From assembly GCA_021030915.1 (NCBI GenBank), contig JAGEMR010000006.1, positions 372,001 through 436,000 of the forward strand: a stretch of 64,000 nt of DNA, written 5' to 3'. Below the pieces are notes generated by a model. The model saw nothing but the letters and a program-made list of their open reading frames with translations. It was not told the origin of the DNA and did not search any database. The position numbers and the translations under genes were made by a program. Positions 1 to 10,859 of this stretch are shown here, piece after piece (within the stretch, counting starts at the first letter, position 1; each line of letters starts with the position of its first letter). Source of the DNA: Astrothelium macrocarpum (taxonomy: Eukaryota; Ascomycota; Dothideomycetes; Trypetheliales; Trypetheliaceae).

Positions 1-152
1 CCACCCCAATTCTATTCTACCTCGCACCTTTCCGTCTTCCGGCCAAACCCGAGACCATTGTTTTGATTTTTCTTCCTGCCTGCTGTCCCAACCTGTGCAC
101 GACGTTCTGCTTTTTGCTTCTCCGCGCGTGAGTCGGAGCGTCCAAAACAGAC

Positions 153-3100
153 ATGTCCCTCAAAAAAGCTCTCGGTCGCTTCAGAGCGGGCAGTAATGCC
201 TCAAGCGATGATGAGGGCAGCCGAAACAGAAGTCCTGCTCTAGACAGCCCTGTGCGCCGTTCCTTTGACAGCCCGCGACAATCCGGTGACCTTGGTAGAC
301 GCTCTGCTGACAGTCCGAGACTCAATGGTCTCCTTCACCCCAAGACCGATGAGAGCGCTCAATCTGGTGGGTCTAGCAATCGTCGTTCGATAGGACCAAT
401 CAAGTCGGTCAAGACGCTACTCCACCTGGACCGTGACGACGAAGACGAATTATCAGACAGCAGTACGCCTCTGAATCGCGATGGCGAGAAGATGAGCAAG
501 AACCAACAAAGGAAACATGAGAGGCACGCGTCGCAAGAAGCGAGAAAGAAGGAAGTTGAGGAGAGAGAAGATGCAGCTCGTCAACGACAGCAGGATATGG
601 AGCAGCGCGCCATAAGAGAGCTTTCGCCAGAAGAAAGGGCACTTTACGGATCTTTCCCCGTCAACAACTACGCTGGCACATGGGCCCATGAGAAGCGCCA
701 TGATCTACGAGACATCGCTTCTGCCAAGGTTGGCGAAGAAGTTGTTTTCCGAGCCCGAATTCATCATGTAAGGAAAATGAGCGCCAAACTCGTGTTCTTC
801 CTTCTTCGCCAGCAAACGATTACCATCCAAGGCGTCTTGCAAGAGCACGGCCACGTTTCGAAATATTTTGTGTATTGGGCGGAACATCTCGATGTAGAAG
901 ACATTGTACTCGTTAAAGGTATTGTACAGGAACCGAAAGCCAAGCAAGGAGAAATTACGGGAGCATCAATCCACAATGTTGAAATTTCAATCCATGAGCT
1001 TCACATTGAAGGAGAGGTCATCGAAGCCCTACCGTTTTCTGTCCATGAGGCAGAGGTCAATGAAGCAAAAGAAGAACGAGAAAAGACTGGTCGTGTTGTG
1101 GTATCGGACAGGGCGCGCCTCAGCAGTCGTATTCTAGATTTGCGTACTACTGCCTCTCAAAGCATATTCCGCATTCAATCTGGAATGTGCCATCTTTTTC
1201 GCAATTATCTCGACTCTCAGGGCTTTATTGAAATCCATACGCCCAAATTGCAAGGAGGTGCAACCGAATCCGGTGCCAGTGTCTTTAAGGTTGATTACTT
1301 TGGACGACCTGCATTCTTGGCACAATCGCCACAGCTTGCCAAGCAAATGAGCATATCTGCTGATTTTGGAAGAGTATATGAGATTGGACCTGTTTTCCGT
1401 GCCGAAAACAGCAATACACATCGGCACATGACAGAATTCACCGGCATGGATCTGGAGATGGCCATTGACGAGCATTACCACGAGGTCTTGCGCATGCTGG
1501 ATAATACCTTCAAATTCATCTTCAAGGGTATCTACGAACGTTACCGCCACGAAATAGATACCGTCAAGGAACAGTTTCCTCATGAGGACCTGGTTTGGTT
1601 GGATGAAACCCCCAGAATTCCATTCGCTCAAGCTATCCGTATGCTCAACGAATCCGGTTATAGGGACGAGAGAGGAAACGAATTGGATGAAAATGAAGAC
1701 ATTGGTACAAAGGATGAGATTCAACTTGGTCGACTGGTGAAAGAGAAATACAAAACCGACTTCTACATCATTGACAAATTTCCTACCTCTGCACGACCAT
1801 TCTACACAATGCCAGATCCTGAAGACCCCAACGTTACAAACTCATTTGATATCTTCCTTCGCGGCCAAGAAATTCTAAGTGGAGCGCAGCGTATTCATGA
1901 CGCCAAAACACTGATCGACAAAATGGAACGGATGAAGGTCGATCCAAAATCCATGGAAGAATACATTCAAGGCTTTGAGTGGGGAGCACCGCCACATGGA
2001 GGCGGTGGTATCGGCATGGAGCGTATGCTCATGCTACTTCTTCAGCTTGGCGATATTCGTCATGCTACTCTGTATCCTAGAGATCCCAAAAGCTTTCCAA
2101 CTAAACCTCCTATCAAAGCTCTCCGCCATCCTGAAGCAAGCACCCTTCATCCACCATGGCAAGGAACCGATCGCGCCGCCGCTCACATTGAATATCAACC
2201 TCTCGAGAAACTCATCGCTAATTACGGAGACGCTTCAAATACATCGTGGCTGGAGCCCCGAATCCAAATCTGGCGCGACGATAACACCGGCGCTGCCGTT
2301 GGATTCTGCCCTCTGGATCACTTTGCCATTACCGTTGGTGATCCTCTTTGCCATGTGTCACAATACACCAAGACGATTGCAGGCTACCTTCGATTCATCA
2401 GCAAGCAACGTCATCTCAAGCCTCTCTGGCTTTTGGCTGGCGCAGACGCAGAAGAGGTTTTGGCAACGCGTTTCAATTGGCGCACATTTTCTGTGGCCGC
2501 TGAGCAGCGTTTGGATCCATCAACCAATCCTGCAGCCCATGAACATGATGTTCAACGTAAGATTAGACATGCAGAAAAAGAAGGCGTAAAGATTCAGGAC
2601 TATCCCATTGATTCACCTCCGTCAGAGGAGCAACGGAAGAAAATTGATGGGCGTATTCAGGACTGGCTCAATAATCGCAAGGGCAAGCAAGTACACTTGA
2701 CAGACGTCCACCCATGGCAAGATATTGAACATCGACAATATCACACGGCTACAGACAAGGACGGCCAAATTGTGTGCTTCGTTGTCATGGCGCAACTATC
2801 TCCTGACCACGGTTGGCAAGTTAAATTCGCGCTCGATCTTCCTGGTGCACCAAGTGGCGCCATCGAAATGATTGTAACGCATGCACTCAAATTCATTGCT
2901 CAAAATGGCGCCACGAATGTCACATTCGGTGGTGGTGCAACAAGTCAATTCAGGCCTGGACATAATCTTAAAGGAGCACGAGTAAAGGTCCTGAGCAAAG
3001 CATATCATGCCATCGCCACAGAATTACATTTGACAAACAAGAGCGAGTTTAGAGAGAAGCTTGGTGCAAAGGAAGATCCTATTTATGTGTGCTATCCACC

Positions 3101-3167
3101 ACATGGTTTGGGCCCGTCGGGAGTCAAGGCCATCATGAATTTCTTTGAGGACGATCCAAATTCTTGA
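153..3167 (+). CDS. erdS: ErdS: aspartyl-tRNA synthetase fused to a DUF2156 aminoacyl-tRNA transferase
   Basis: Single-exon ORF of 1004 aa. Residues 1-130 are Ser/Arg-rich and low complexity. An OB-fold anticodon-binding region follows at about 185-300. The class II AspRS catalytic core has motif 2 (FRAENSNTHRHMTEF) near 414 and motif 3 (GGGIGMERM) near 617. After about residue 680 comes a second domain of ~320 aa of the DUF2156 (GNAT-like, MprF/LPG-synthase C-terminal) type, ending with conserved stretches such as VTFGGGATSQFRPGH. Known for this fusion in fungi: it charges tRNA-Asp and then transfers Asp from Asp-tRNA onto the 3-beta-OH of ergosterol, giving ergosteryl-aspartate. I see both halves uninterrupted in one frame; the enzymatic role is inferred from the architecture. 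The ATG at 153 is the first in the open frame. The 3' neighbour RNA1 is convergent. Confidence 0.95.
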   Translation: MSLKKALGRFRAGSNASSDDEGSRNRSPALDSPVRRSFDSPRQSGDLGRRSADSPRLNGLLHPKTDESAQSGGSSNRRSIGPIKSVKTLLHLDRDDEDELSDSSTPLNRDGEKMSKNQQRKHERHASQEARKKEVEEREDAARQRQQDMEQRAIRELSPEERALYGSFPVNNYAGTWAHEKRHDLRDIASAKVGEEVVFRARIHHVRKMSAKLVFFLLRQQTITIQGVLQEHGHVSKYFVYWAEHLDVEDIVLVKGIVQEPKAKQGEITGASIHNVEISIHELHIEGEVIEALPFSVHEAEVNEAKEEREKTGRVVVSDRARLSSRILDLRTTASQSIFRIQSGMCHLFRNYLDSQGFIEIHTPKLQGGATESGASVFKVDYFGRPAFLAQSPQLAKQMSISADFGRVYEIGPVFRAENSNTHRHMTEFTGMDLEMAIDEHYHEVLRMLDNTFKFIFKGIYERYRHEIDTVKEQFPHEDLVWLDETPRIPFAQAIRMLNESGYRDERGNELDENEDIGTKDEIQLGRLVKEKYKTDFYIIDKFPTSARPFYTMPDPEDPNVTNSFDIFLRGQEILSGAQRIHDAKTLIDKMERMKVDPKSMEEYIQGFEWGAPPHGGGGIGMERMLMLLLQLGDIRHATLYPRDPKSFPTKPPIKALRHPEASTLHPPWQGTDRAAAHIEYQPLEKLIANYGDASNTSWLEPRIQIWRDDNTGAAVGFCPLDHFAITVGDPLCHVSQYTKTIAGYLRFISKQRHLKPLWLLAGADAEEVLATRFNWRTFSVAAEQRLDPSTNPAAHEHDVQRKIRHAEKEGVKIQDYPIDSPPSEEQRKKIDGRIQDWLNNRKGKQVHLTDVHPWQDIEHRQYHTATDKDGQIVCFVVMAQLSPDHGWQVKFALDLPGAPSGAIEMIVTHALKFIAQNGATNVTFGGGATSQFRPGHNLKGARVKVLSKAYHAIATELHLTNKSEFREKLGAKEDPIYVCYPPHGLGPSGVKAIMNFFEDDPNS

Positions 3168-3728
3168 GCGGTCTATAAACGGAAGGCAAATACACGAAAG
3201 GAAGGATAGACATGCGAACATACAATATGGGAGGGGTTTTTTGGCGGAGTCGTCACCCTGTGGTTAGGGGCGTGGGTAAGCGTGGAGGAGTATAAAATTA
3301 CAGAAGACACTTTTCCTTATGTATCCCGGCTCAACTCAATCGCTGTACTCAAGAAGGGGAATGTTGATACCTGCAGTGGTTGGTCTTTACGGTTGCGCCT
3401 GCACTTGAATGATACTCTTCAACCTCCAACTCGAGTCGGAGATTTCTAATTATGATTTGGGCGTTTCTAGATTACCGTAGAACCGTAATTTCAATGTCAG
3501 TGACTTGTTCTCGTTGATATTCCACCGAAAACTCCTGGAGTATATGGTAGAGGGAATAAGAAAAGCACACAATATGAGCCAAATGCATTGTACACCTCTA
3601 CTGTAAGCCGCCATCTAGCTGGTCCGATGCTCCTGTGGTATCTTCGAGTCTACTTCAAGAAATTACAGATTGATCAAATCGTAAAAGGTCCGAAACCATA
3701 GACCTTGCACCCAAGTTACTCATGACTG
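3168..3728. other. convergent intergenic region, erdS / RNA1
   Basis: 561 bp between two stop codons facing each other. It should hold both 3' UTRs and polyadenylation signals. I see no coding-like block and no structured RNA in it. Confidence 0.6.
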
Positions 3729-5059
3729 TCATAGCCCAGTTTTGCCCAATTTGTCCGCAAGAGCATCAATTTCATCATCTTTCACCTGCGGCACATTTTC
3801 ATTCTCAGCTTCGTCTGCCTGCTTCAGCTCCTTGTCCGCCTTCGCCTCCACATCCTCATCCTCCGCTTCTTCTTCATCGTCTTCCTCCTCGTCGGATACC
3901 TCTTCCAAATCATCCAATTCATCTATTCCCCACGCATCCTCCTCATCCTCTTCAACATCGTACCCCGCCTTCTCCTTTCTCTTCTCCAAAACCTCCCTCA
4001 AGGCCTCCAACGCACTATCCTCTTCATCAAACTTATTCCCATTCAACTCTACCCTCCTCAGCCTCGGCAGCTCCTCCCCAACCACATCCACCAGCCCACC
4101 CAGCCCCTTCCCATCCACCTCATCATACTGACACCTCAACACCTCCAACCCCTTATTCCCCCCCTTCCCCAACGCCTCAAACACCCCCACCGCCCCCCTC
4201 GCACCCAGCAAACAATCCGACACGCCCAACTCCCTCAACTCCCTCCACCCCTCCACCACCTCCGCCAGTGCACGTGCCCCAAACGCCGTAAACGTATTAT
4301 CCTGCAAATCCAGCACCCGCAGCCCCCTCGCCCCACGCAAGCCCTGCCGCAACAACACCGCAATCCCCTCCTGGCGAATGCCATTCTGCACCATCTTGAC
4401 CACCCGTACGCCGGGGTGCGCGGCAAACGCCGCCGCCCACGCCGCCATACTCCCATTCTCCAGGCGATTGCGCCCACACACCACGCTCTCCAGCTGCGGC
4501 ACACCCTCTCCGCCCTGTGCAGCCGCGGCTTTCTTGACCGCGAGCGAGCGCAGCGCGTCCGCCACCGCGACGCCCGCGTCGGGCCCCAGCCCGTTGTTGG
4601 TGAGGTGCAGGTGCTGCAGCGGCGTGTGGCGCGACAGGAACGCGGCGAGCGGGGCTTGCGTGTTGAAGCCGAACGCGTTGTCGGAGAGGTTGATGGTGTG
4701 CAGGCGGGGGAGCGTGAGCAGGGCCGTGAGGAGGGCGGAGAGCGCCGCGGGGATCTCGTGGAGGAGGCGGCCCGTGAAGATGTCGGCGAGGTTCGCGATC
4801 TGGATTGAAAATTGGTTAGAGGAGGGAGGAGAGGGTGGAGAGAGGAGGGGAGGAGGGGGGGATGTACTTGGAGGTTCTTTTGCTGTTCGAGGACAGAGGC
4901 GAGAGCTTTCGAGGCTTCGACTCCAATGGTGTTGCCTTGGAGTCGGATTTCCTCGAAATCGTTGCTGGCTTTTAATCCTTTGATGTGTGGTTCAATGTCA
5001 GCTTCAGTGTCAAGCTTGAGGCCCTTGCCTTCAAGCGTGAATAATTTGAGAGTAGCCAT
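3729..5059 (-). CDS. rna1: Ran GTPase-activating protein (RanGAP, leucine-rich repeat)
   Basis: Two exons: 5059-4868 (64 codons) and 4799-3729. The intron 4800-4867 starts GTACAT, has branch point CTAAC and ends CCAG; joining keeps frame and gives 420 aa. The product is a run of leucine-rich repeats (for example FEEIRLQGNTIG, HTINLSDNAFGF, LRVLDLQDNTFTAFG) followed by a strongly acidic tail (DEEEDDEEEAEDEDVEA) of about 70 aa. This is the layout of fungal Rna1/RanGAP, which stimulates GTP hydrolysis by Ran in the cytoplasm and keeps the Ran gradient for nuclear transport. Length matches the family. It shares a 192-bp divergent promoter with cox17. Its body lies in a C-rich/G-rich skew island, and the intron has no C on the plus strand between 4801 and 4866. 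Confidence 0.93.
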
Positions 5060-5251
5060 GTTGGGTATTTAAGCTGATTGTTTGGTATAATTGTGATGGA
5101 GGGGAAAACAAACAGTGGCGTGCAAAAGATGGCGGAGCTAAACATTGTGCGGCTCGATCCCTGCATTGGTTTTTCGCATTCCGTCATCTCCGTGATTTAC
5201 AATCCTCTGAACATCTTTATACACCTTGACAATTGTTGTCTCCGTCCCAAC
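5060..5251. promoter_or_regulatory. bidirectional promoter, RNA1 / cox17
   Basis: Only 192 bp separate the two start codons, so both 5' UTRs and the core promoters must fit here. No clear TATA box stands out. Confidence 0.6.
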
Positions 5252-5616
5252 ATGTCTGCACAGCCCGCAAACGCGATGCCGACTAGTTAGTGTTCTTCCA
5301 GATGTCCATTAACGATCAATCAGAATGCTAACCTGTTGTGAAGCTTCCGCCACTGCTGGCAACTTGGGCGCAGAGCTCAAGCCCGCCGGCGAAGCTGCGG
5401 CGCAAGTAAAGGTACGGTTCTTCGCCCTATTGGATCGACAATTGTTCTTCCGAATACTCATTCGCTCATTTCTAGCCATGCTGTGTATGCAAAGACGAAA
5501 AAGCCGCTCGCGATGAATGCATGCTATTCTCGAATAGCAATGATCCACAACAGGAATGCCAAGATACGGTCACCAAGTACAAGAGCTGTATGGCGGGTTT
5601 TGGATTTCAAATATGA
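5252..5616 (+). CDS. cox17: Cox17 copper chaperone of cytochrome c oxidase
   Basis: Three small exons: 5252-5285, 5344-5411 and 5476-5616, coding for 80 aa. Intron 1 has donor GTTAGT, branch GCTAAC and acceptor GAAG; intron 2 has donor GTACGG and acceptor TCTAG. The C-terminal exon encodes the diagnostic motif KPCCVCKDEKAARDEC and ends KYKSCMAGFGFQI, the twin-cysteine CHCH fold of Cox17. Known role: carries Cu(I) in the mitochondrial intermembrane space to Sco1 and Cox11 for building complex IV. The donor at 5412 was preferred over GTAAAG at 5406 because it yields the usual Lys-Pro-Cys-Cys. The N-terminal 30 residues are a loose Ala-rich stretch, as in fungal homologues. Confidence 0.9.
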
Positions 5617-5826
5617 TTGCAAACGAGAAGCACTTGAATCAATGTAATCGTTAATCGCTGCACAAAAGGGCGTTCACAAGCTGGCTGCATTTGAAACGGA
5701 TGTCTTTAGAGCAATGGCAAATGTATTATCTAGCAGCATCTCTTCTCTAGGAGTTGTACTACAAATATAGTACATGGGTATCTTATCTTCACAAGCCAAA
5801 CCACGAATCTGAATGTCTAAACGCCT

Positions 5827-7656
5827 TCATTCATCCTTCTTTCCGAGCTCTTTGCTATTGCCTATCGCCCGCTTCTTTCGTATGAGCCCGCTCTCCTCTG
5901 CCAGCCTGAACAAAGACCACAGATAGCAAAAGCCGAAACCGGCCGCACCAATCAACACGTTCAGAACGACCCATAGGTCTGGCTTCCCTGGTGGTGGCGA
6001 TATGAATGCTTCGAATACATGCCATACAACCATGGCAAGATAGAAACTCAAGTGAAGGATCTTCACCGGAGCTGTCAATCCACCGCTTATCCCGTTCTGA
6101 TAAACGGACAGCGACGTTGGTGGTAGTCCTAGAAGGTAGGCCCATAGAAAGGTGAGCACATAATAGGGAACTCGGAGTTCGTCCCTCTTTAACAGCGGAA
6201 ATAGAGTCCAGGCACCGAGAATATTGGCAAACCCAACCCAGGCACGTGCGGCAGGTAGTAATCCACCCTCACCACCGAGAAGTATTAGCATTGGAAGTAA
6301 CGGGAGCAGAACGTTCTTCTCGTGCACCTGGTAGGAGCAAAGGAAAAAGCCCCATGCTGTAGCAGCCATGCCCCATGGCAATAGATCTTTTCTAGGTCGT
6401 GAAAATAGTATCAGACATGGAGGCATGATTGCGGCAATAGTTGCTAGAAGTGCGGCTCTCTGAACGGTATCACTGGAGTATTTATGTAGTTTATGGAACG
6501 TGTGAATAGCGCACCAAAGGTTGGGAACCTTGTCTTCAAAAAGTCCTCTTGCGAAAGGGAAGATGCGATGAATCGATTGAGCGGTCTGAAGTATCAGCGG
6601 ATAGTACCAAGCATTTTGGTCGAACTTGAACGGTAATGATTCCAGTAGCTGAGGTGGTGGAAGTGATTGTGGTGCGATGCCTCGATAAGACTCGTATAAG
6701 ACTCCTGCCAGGAGGGGTAAATATAAAAGGGCAAAGGATCCGAGCGTAACGATTGCGATGCCCAGAAATCGGGGTACATTTATTCGGGGAAATAGGCAGA
6801 TTCCAGAGAGGAACGCAAAGACTGCCGGAGCATAAAAAAGCGCCATCTGCTTGAAGCCTAGCGAGGCTACGAAAAAGACGCAACTCCGCATATATCTTCC
6901 AGAAAACATGCTTGACATGCTTGCAACCGCGAAACCCGACATGACGGTGTTGTATTGAAAGTGACCATGATCGATGAGGATTGTAGCCGGTTGCATGAGA
7001 AAGGCTGCGACGGCAATAGAGCCTTCCCAAGTGGTGGTGCCTTGTATACGGGCAAAACGGCGAAGGCCGATGACGACCGCAGGTATGTAGATGAGGTACT
7101 CCGAGATGAAGGCGGTAGCGCGCATGTATATTTTCAAGGCCGGGTCTTCGAGGCCTCGAGACGAATCCAGAGCAAACCAGTTGGGACTGATTAGCGAACC
7201 ACTGCAGCAGATGAGCAAGACTTCAAATTCGTATTGGCACCATTCTTACATCTTCCCCAAAAGCCAGCTATGATATGCGGTCAGTGGAGGATAGTCCAGT
7301 CCCCAGTATTGCAAGTCGTAAAAGTACCATTCCGAAATGGGGAGATGTGTAGTAATTTCCATCCAGTGTCTCTGAGCCTCAAAGTCACCATGCATAGGAG
7401 GTTTTTGAAATCCAGAGTACCCCCAGAAACCCGTAGTCCAACGAAACAGCCCGACAACCATGAGGATCAGAGGCAGAGTAACCCATTGCGATACAGTCCC
7501 TTTCGCAGGCCACAGGAAAGCAACGAGAGGAAATGCCGGTTTCTGTGCCTTGGTCGTCGGATCGATTATCGCAGTGCCATGGCCCGGCAAGGGACCAAAG
7601 AAGGCGTCCACTTTCCTCCTCTTTCGAGGCTTGTATGACCCACTAGTTCCAGCCAT
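5827..7656 (-). CDS. alg6: Alg6, dolichyl-P-Glc:Man9GlcNAc2-PP-dolichol alpha-1,3-glucosyltransferase
   Basis: Two exons, 7656-7250 and 7201-5827 (48-nt intron: GTAAGA ... CTGCTGCAG), giving 593 aa. The N-terminal exon ends in the family signature YWGLDYPPLTAYHSW followed by LGKIG across the splice. The rest is a multi-pass membrane protein with many hydrophobic segments and a short basic C-terminus (RKKRAIGNSKELGKKDE) that could be an ER-retention type tail. Alg6 adds the first glucose to the lipid-linked oligosaccharide in the ER lumen, using dolichyl-phosphate-glucose. Alg8 was considered, but the LDYPPLTAYHSW region and SPNWFALDSSRG fit Alg6. It is convergent with cox17 (about 210 bp apart) and divergent from the NSR1 gene. 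Confidence 0.93.
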
Positions 7657-9103
7657 GACTGTTGAAAGATGGACGTGGTATCGGGCAACACACGCACGCA
7701 ATGAAGCTCTCAGCTGCACCGGACAGGGATCCCGCGTTGACCGCCTTTGCTGCGGATAAGCTATATACCGATGTGGGTAAGCGAGGAGCTTGGGCCTAGT
7801 GGGACCGATGAAAATTCGTGCCGCCCAGCACCCACCAGCCTTTCTATTTATTCACTTCGCATCCTGCGCTCGACTCTTTTTTTCCCGTCGGGAAAAGCAT
7901 CGATTGAGCACCGCGTGCGTCGTCCAGTTTGTGAGCTTCGTGGAATCTGAGCGGTTGAGACGGCAGTCTCTTCCAGAAAGTTTGAGATTTGAAGGCAATC
8001 TGTGGGCTTTGAAGAAGGAAATTCAAGTGGTTCGTTGTACCCTCCATCGTTTGGTGAATTTCTCTTCGGGTGTGTGCGCTGTCAAATCATTTTTGACCTC
8101 GCATGTTGAGAGTGATATTTTTAATCGGTCCGTTTACTTTGTCTTGATCATCGCTGCAAAGCTTGGTCTTGTCAGGTAGACGATTGACAGTTTGAGCTTG
8201 TCGTGGCAATTTGGAGGTCTGCATAACTTCGGTTATCAGCAATCCGCATAGGCTTTGTGGTAACACATTGCTTTTGAGAAGTTGATCAATTCTGAGGGCT
8301 TTCGAGTGCAGGATCATTGATCTTTCACTCCATCTTGGCTGTCGTGGAAATATCTTGGTTATTGTGGAATCACATTGCCTCGATTCAAAAAACTGTTGTT
8401 GCTGAGCGCTTCCCCGCGTTATTGGTCTTTTGATCATTATTCACGTCTCGGCATTTGTGGGAACACGTCGCCTTGACATTAAGCGCGCATTGGTTCTGAG
8501 GGCTTCATTGAGACGTTCACTTGATCGTTTCAAATTGTGCTTTGCACACAGTTGGTACACGAGGATTGCATGTCAATAGCATTGTCTATGACATCTGCTT
8601 GACATTTGCTTGTCAAATTGGCTGGACTTTTGAGTCGAGCCAACTTTTTGAAGAAATCTCGAGGCTTGCCAATCATTCAGCGGCACATTATTGTTTCTGA
8701 CTTGGTTTTAATTTTCTGACCAGTTATTACTAACACACAAACACTCTAGTTGATTTCACTTTACCCAGATCACCAGGAAATTCGCTCTCATTACTCTGAG
8801 CGATCCAGAACGTACGTTGGCCTCTTCATTTCGCTTTCAAATTTTGATTTCAATTTCCCGGCTCAGATTGCTGACGTCCAAGTAGGGCTGTTTGCACTTT
8901 TGCCTGGATTGCAACGGTTTCAGCTGTCCGGCATTTAAACCTAGTTGTGCCAGAGGGTACGTTAGCTTTCTGTATTCGGATTTGAGATTGTCAACTTTTT
9001 CGATCGAAACTACTGATACGGAATTGCGGAAGCTGATCGCATCCTTAGATTTGATATATTAGAAATATAGCCACTCTCCAATAGAGCCAATACCAAACCA
9101 ACC
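7657..9103. other. long divergent region between alg6 and the NSR1-like gene, with degenerate repeats
   Basis: 1.45 kb with no gene I can support. The part next to NSR1 is probably a long promoter/leader; TC-rich stretches and several possible splice signals lie between 8750 and 9100. Between about 8250 and 8530 there are imperfect repeats (separate entry). Short ORFs here overlap the repeats and look fortuitous. Confidence 0.5.
8250..8530. repeat. degenerate direct repeats upstream of the NSR1-like gene
   Basis: A motif like TTGTGG(T/A/G)A(A/T)CAC(A/G)T(T/C)GC occurs at about 8254, 8362 and 8455. The 12-mer TTCTGAGGGCTT occurs exactly at about 8290 and again at about 8494. The units are not identical, so this looks like an old local duplication. 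No function can be read from the sequence. Confidence 0.6.
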
Positions 9104-10859
9104 ATGGCAAAGACATCCAGTGCAAAGCAAAACGGTGCCGCGCGCCCACCCAAAAGTTCAGCAGCTCCAGCTGTCAAGGACGGCCGAGTCGCTAAGAAGG
9201 GTGCTGCTCAATCAAAGAAAAATGATACGGCTCAGAAGGCTGCTTCAGCAAAGCTGCGCGAAGAAGAACAGAAACGAAAGAAGGTTCAGAAAGAGCTTTC
9301 TCCAGAGTCCGAATCTGATGATGAAAGTGACGACGACAGTAGCGAAGAAGAGAAATTGAATGGCAAAAGCAAGATCAATGGTTCGAAGGTGGAAGCATCA
9401 AAAGCTTCAGAACCCGACACATCATCAAGCAGTGAAAGCTCTGGTAGCGACGAAGATGATAATGACTCATCCGAAGATAGCGATTCGGAAGAGTCAGAAG
9501 ACGAAACGGATGCCAAAAAGAAAGTAGCCACTGCTGTGGTTCCCTCGACCAAGGCTACCAGAGCTGAAGATTCAGATGATAGTGATGAGAGTAGTGAGGA
9601 CGAATCCGATGTAGAAGAGAACAAACCTGTCAGCGCAGCAAATGGTACTGCTGCAGATGAAAACAACATCGATGAGAGTAGCGAAGCATCGGATGCAGAC
9701 GAAGCCAACCCAAAAACTACTGCCAATTACCCTGCAAAGGGAGACAGCGAAAGCGGAAGCGAGGAGGACAGTGATGACGAGTCGAGCGACGATGAAAAAG
9801 CTGATGTGAAGAAGACTGGTCCTGCTCAAGTAGCTGCAAAGAAGAACGCCAATGAAAGCGAAGACGAAGTGAGTACCAATTGAATCATTCGCATAGACTT
9901 GTACGCTAATAGTTGTGTTTTAGGATGATAGATCAGGTTCTGACGAAGAGTCTGACGCAGAGTCTGATGAAGAGTCCGACTCAGGATCCGAGCAAGACGG
10001 ATCGGATGAAGATGAAGCAATCAAAAAAGCAGACGTCAAGCAGCCACAGGCGTCAAAGAAACGCAAAGCTGACGACGAAGAACCTTCTGAACCCAAGAAA
10101 GCCCGTGTCCAAGACAGCGATATTCCCCCTGGGGCAACCAACAATCTTTTCGTTGGACAATTGAGCTGGAATATTGATGACGAGTGGCTTCAGCGTGAAT
10201 TCGAACACTTTGGCACCATTACCAACGTGGAGGTCAAGATTGACCGGGACAGCGGTAGATCGAAGGGATTTGGATTTGTCGAGTTCGCAGATATCGCCGA
10301 CGCTGTGAAGGCCAAGGAGGAAATGAGTGGTTTCCAGATCGACAATCGCGCCATCAGGACTGATTACAGTGTTGCACGCACTCCAAACACTCCAAAGAAC
10401 AACGCACGTGAGCGTGCTCAGCAATACGGAGACCGTGAGAGCGCCCCATCCGACACGCTTTTCATTGGCAACCTCTCCTTTGACGCCGATGATAGCATGG
10501 TGAGGGATCTCTGCGAACAGCACGGTGACATCACACGCTTGGCTCTCCCTACCGACCAAGCCACGGGTGCGCTCAAGGGATATGCCTATGTGAGCTTCGT
10601 GTCCATGGAACAAGCCAAGGCGGCCAAAGAGGCCATGACCGGCGGCCAAATCGCTGGCCGTCCTTACCGTCTGGACTTTGCTGGGCCACGCCCAGCGAAC
10701 AGTGGTCCTGGCGGTCGGGGCGGTGCCCGGGGCGGACGTGGTGGTGGGTTTGGGGATCGTGGAGGACGTGGAGGGCGAGGTGGACGGGGAGGGGGCCGTG
10801 GCGGATCATCAGGACGTGGTTCCTTTGGGGATTTCAAGGGAAAGAAAATCAGTTTCTAA
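9104..10859 (+). CDS. nsr1: nucleolin-like nucleolar RNA-binding protein (Nsr1/Gar2 family)
   Basis: Two exons, 9104-9868 and 9924-10859 (55-nt intron GTGAGT ... TTTTAG, branch GCTAAT), 566 aa. The first ~300 residues alternate acidic/serine runs (SESDDESDDDSSEEE type) with Lys/Ala spacers, typical casein-kinase-II-type acidic tracts of nucleolin proteins. Two RRMs follow: RRM1 about 326-403 (NNLFVGQLSWN ... GFGFVEF) and RRM2 about 431-508 (DTLFIGNLSFD ... GYAYVSF). The tail (about 515-560) is rich in RGG repeats and ends GKKISF. Members act in the nucleolus in early pre-rRNA processing and 40S assembly. The start ATG lies in a good ACC ATG G context. The unusually long upstream region suggests a long or spliced 5' UTR. 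Confidence 0.93.

Noticed and set aside
1134..1724. 196-codon minus-strand ORF inside erdS
   Set aside because: It lies wholly antisense to the AspRS catalytic core, which is certain.
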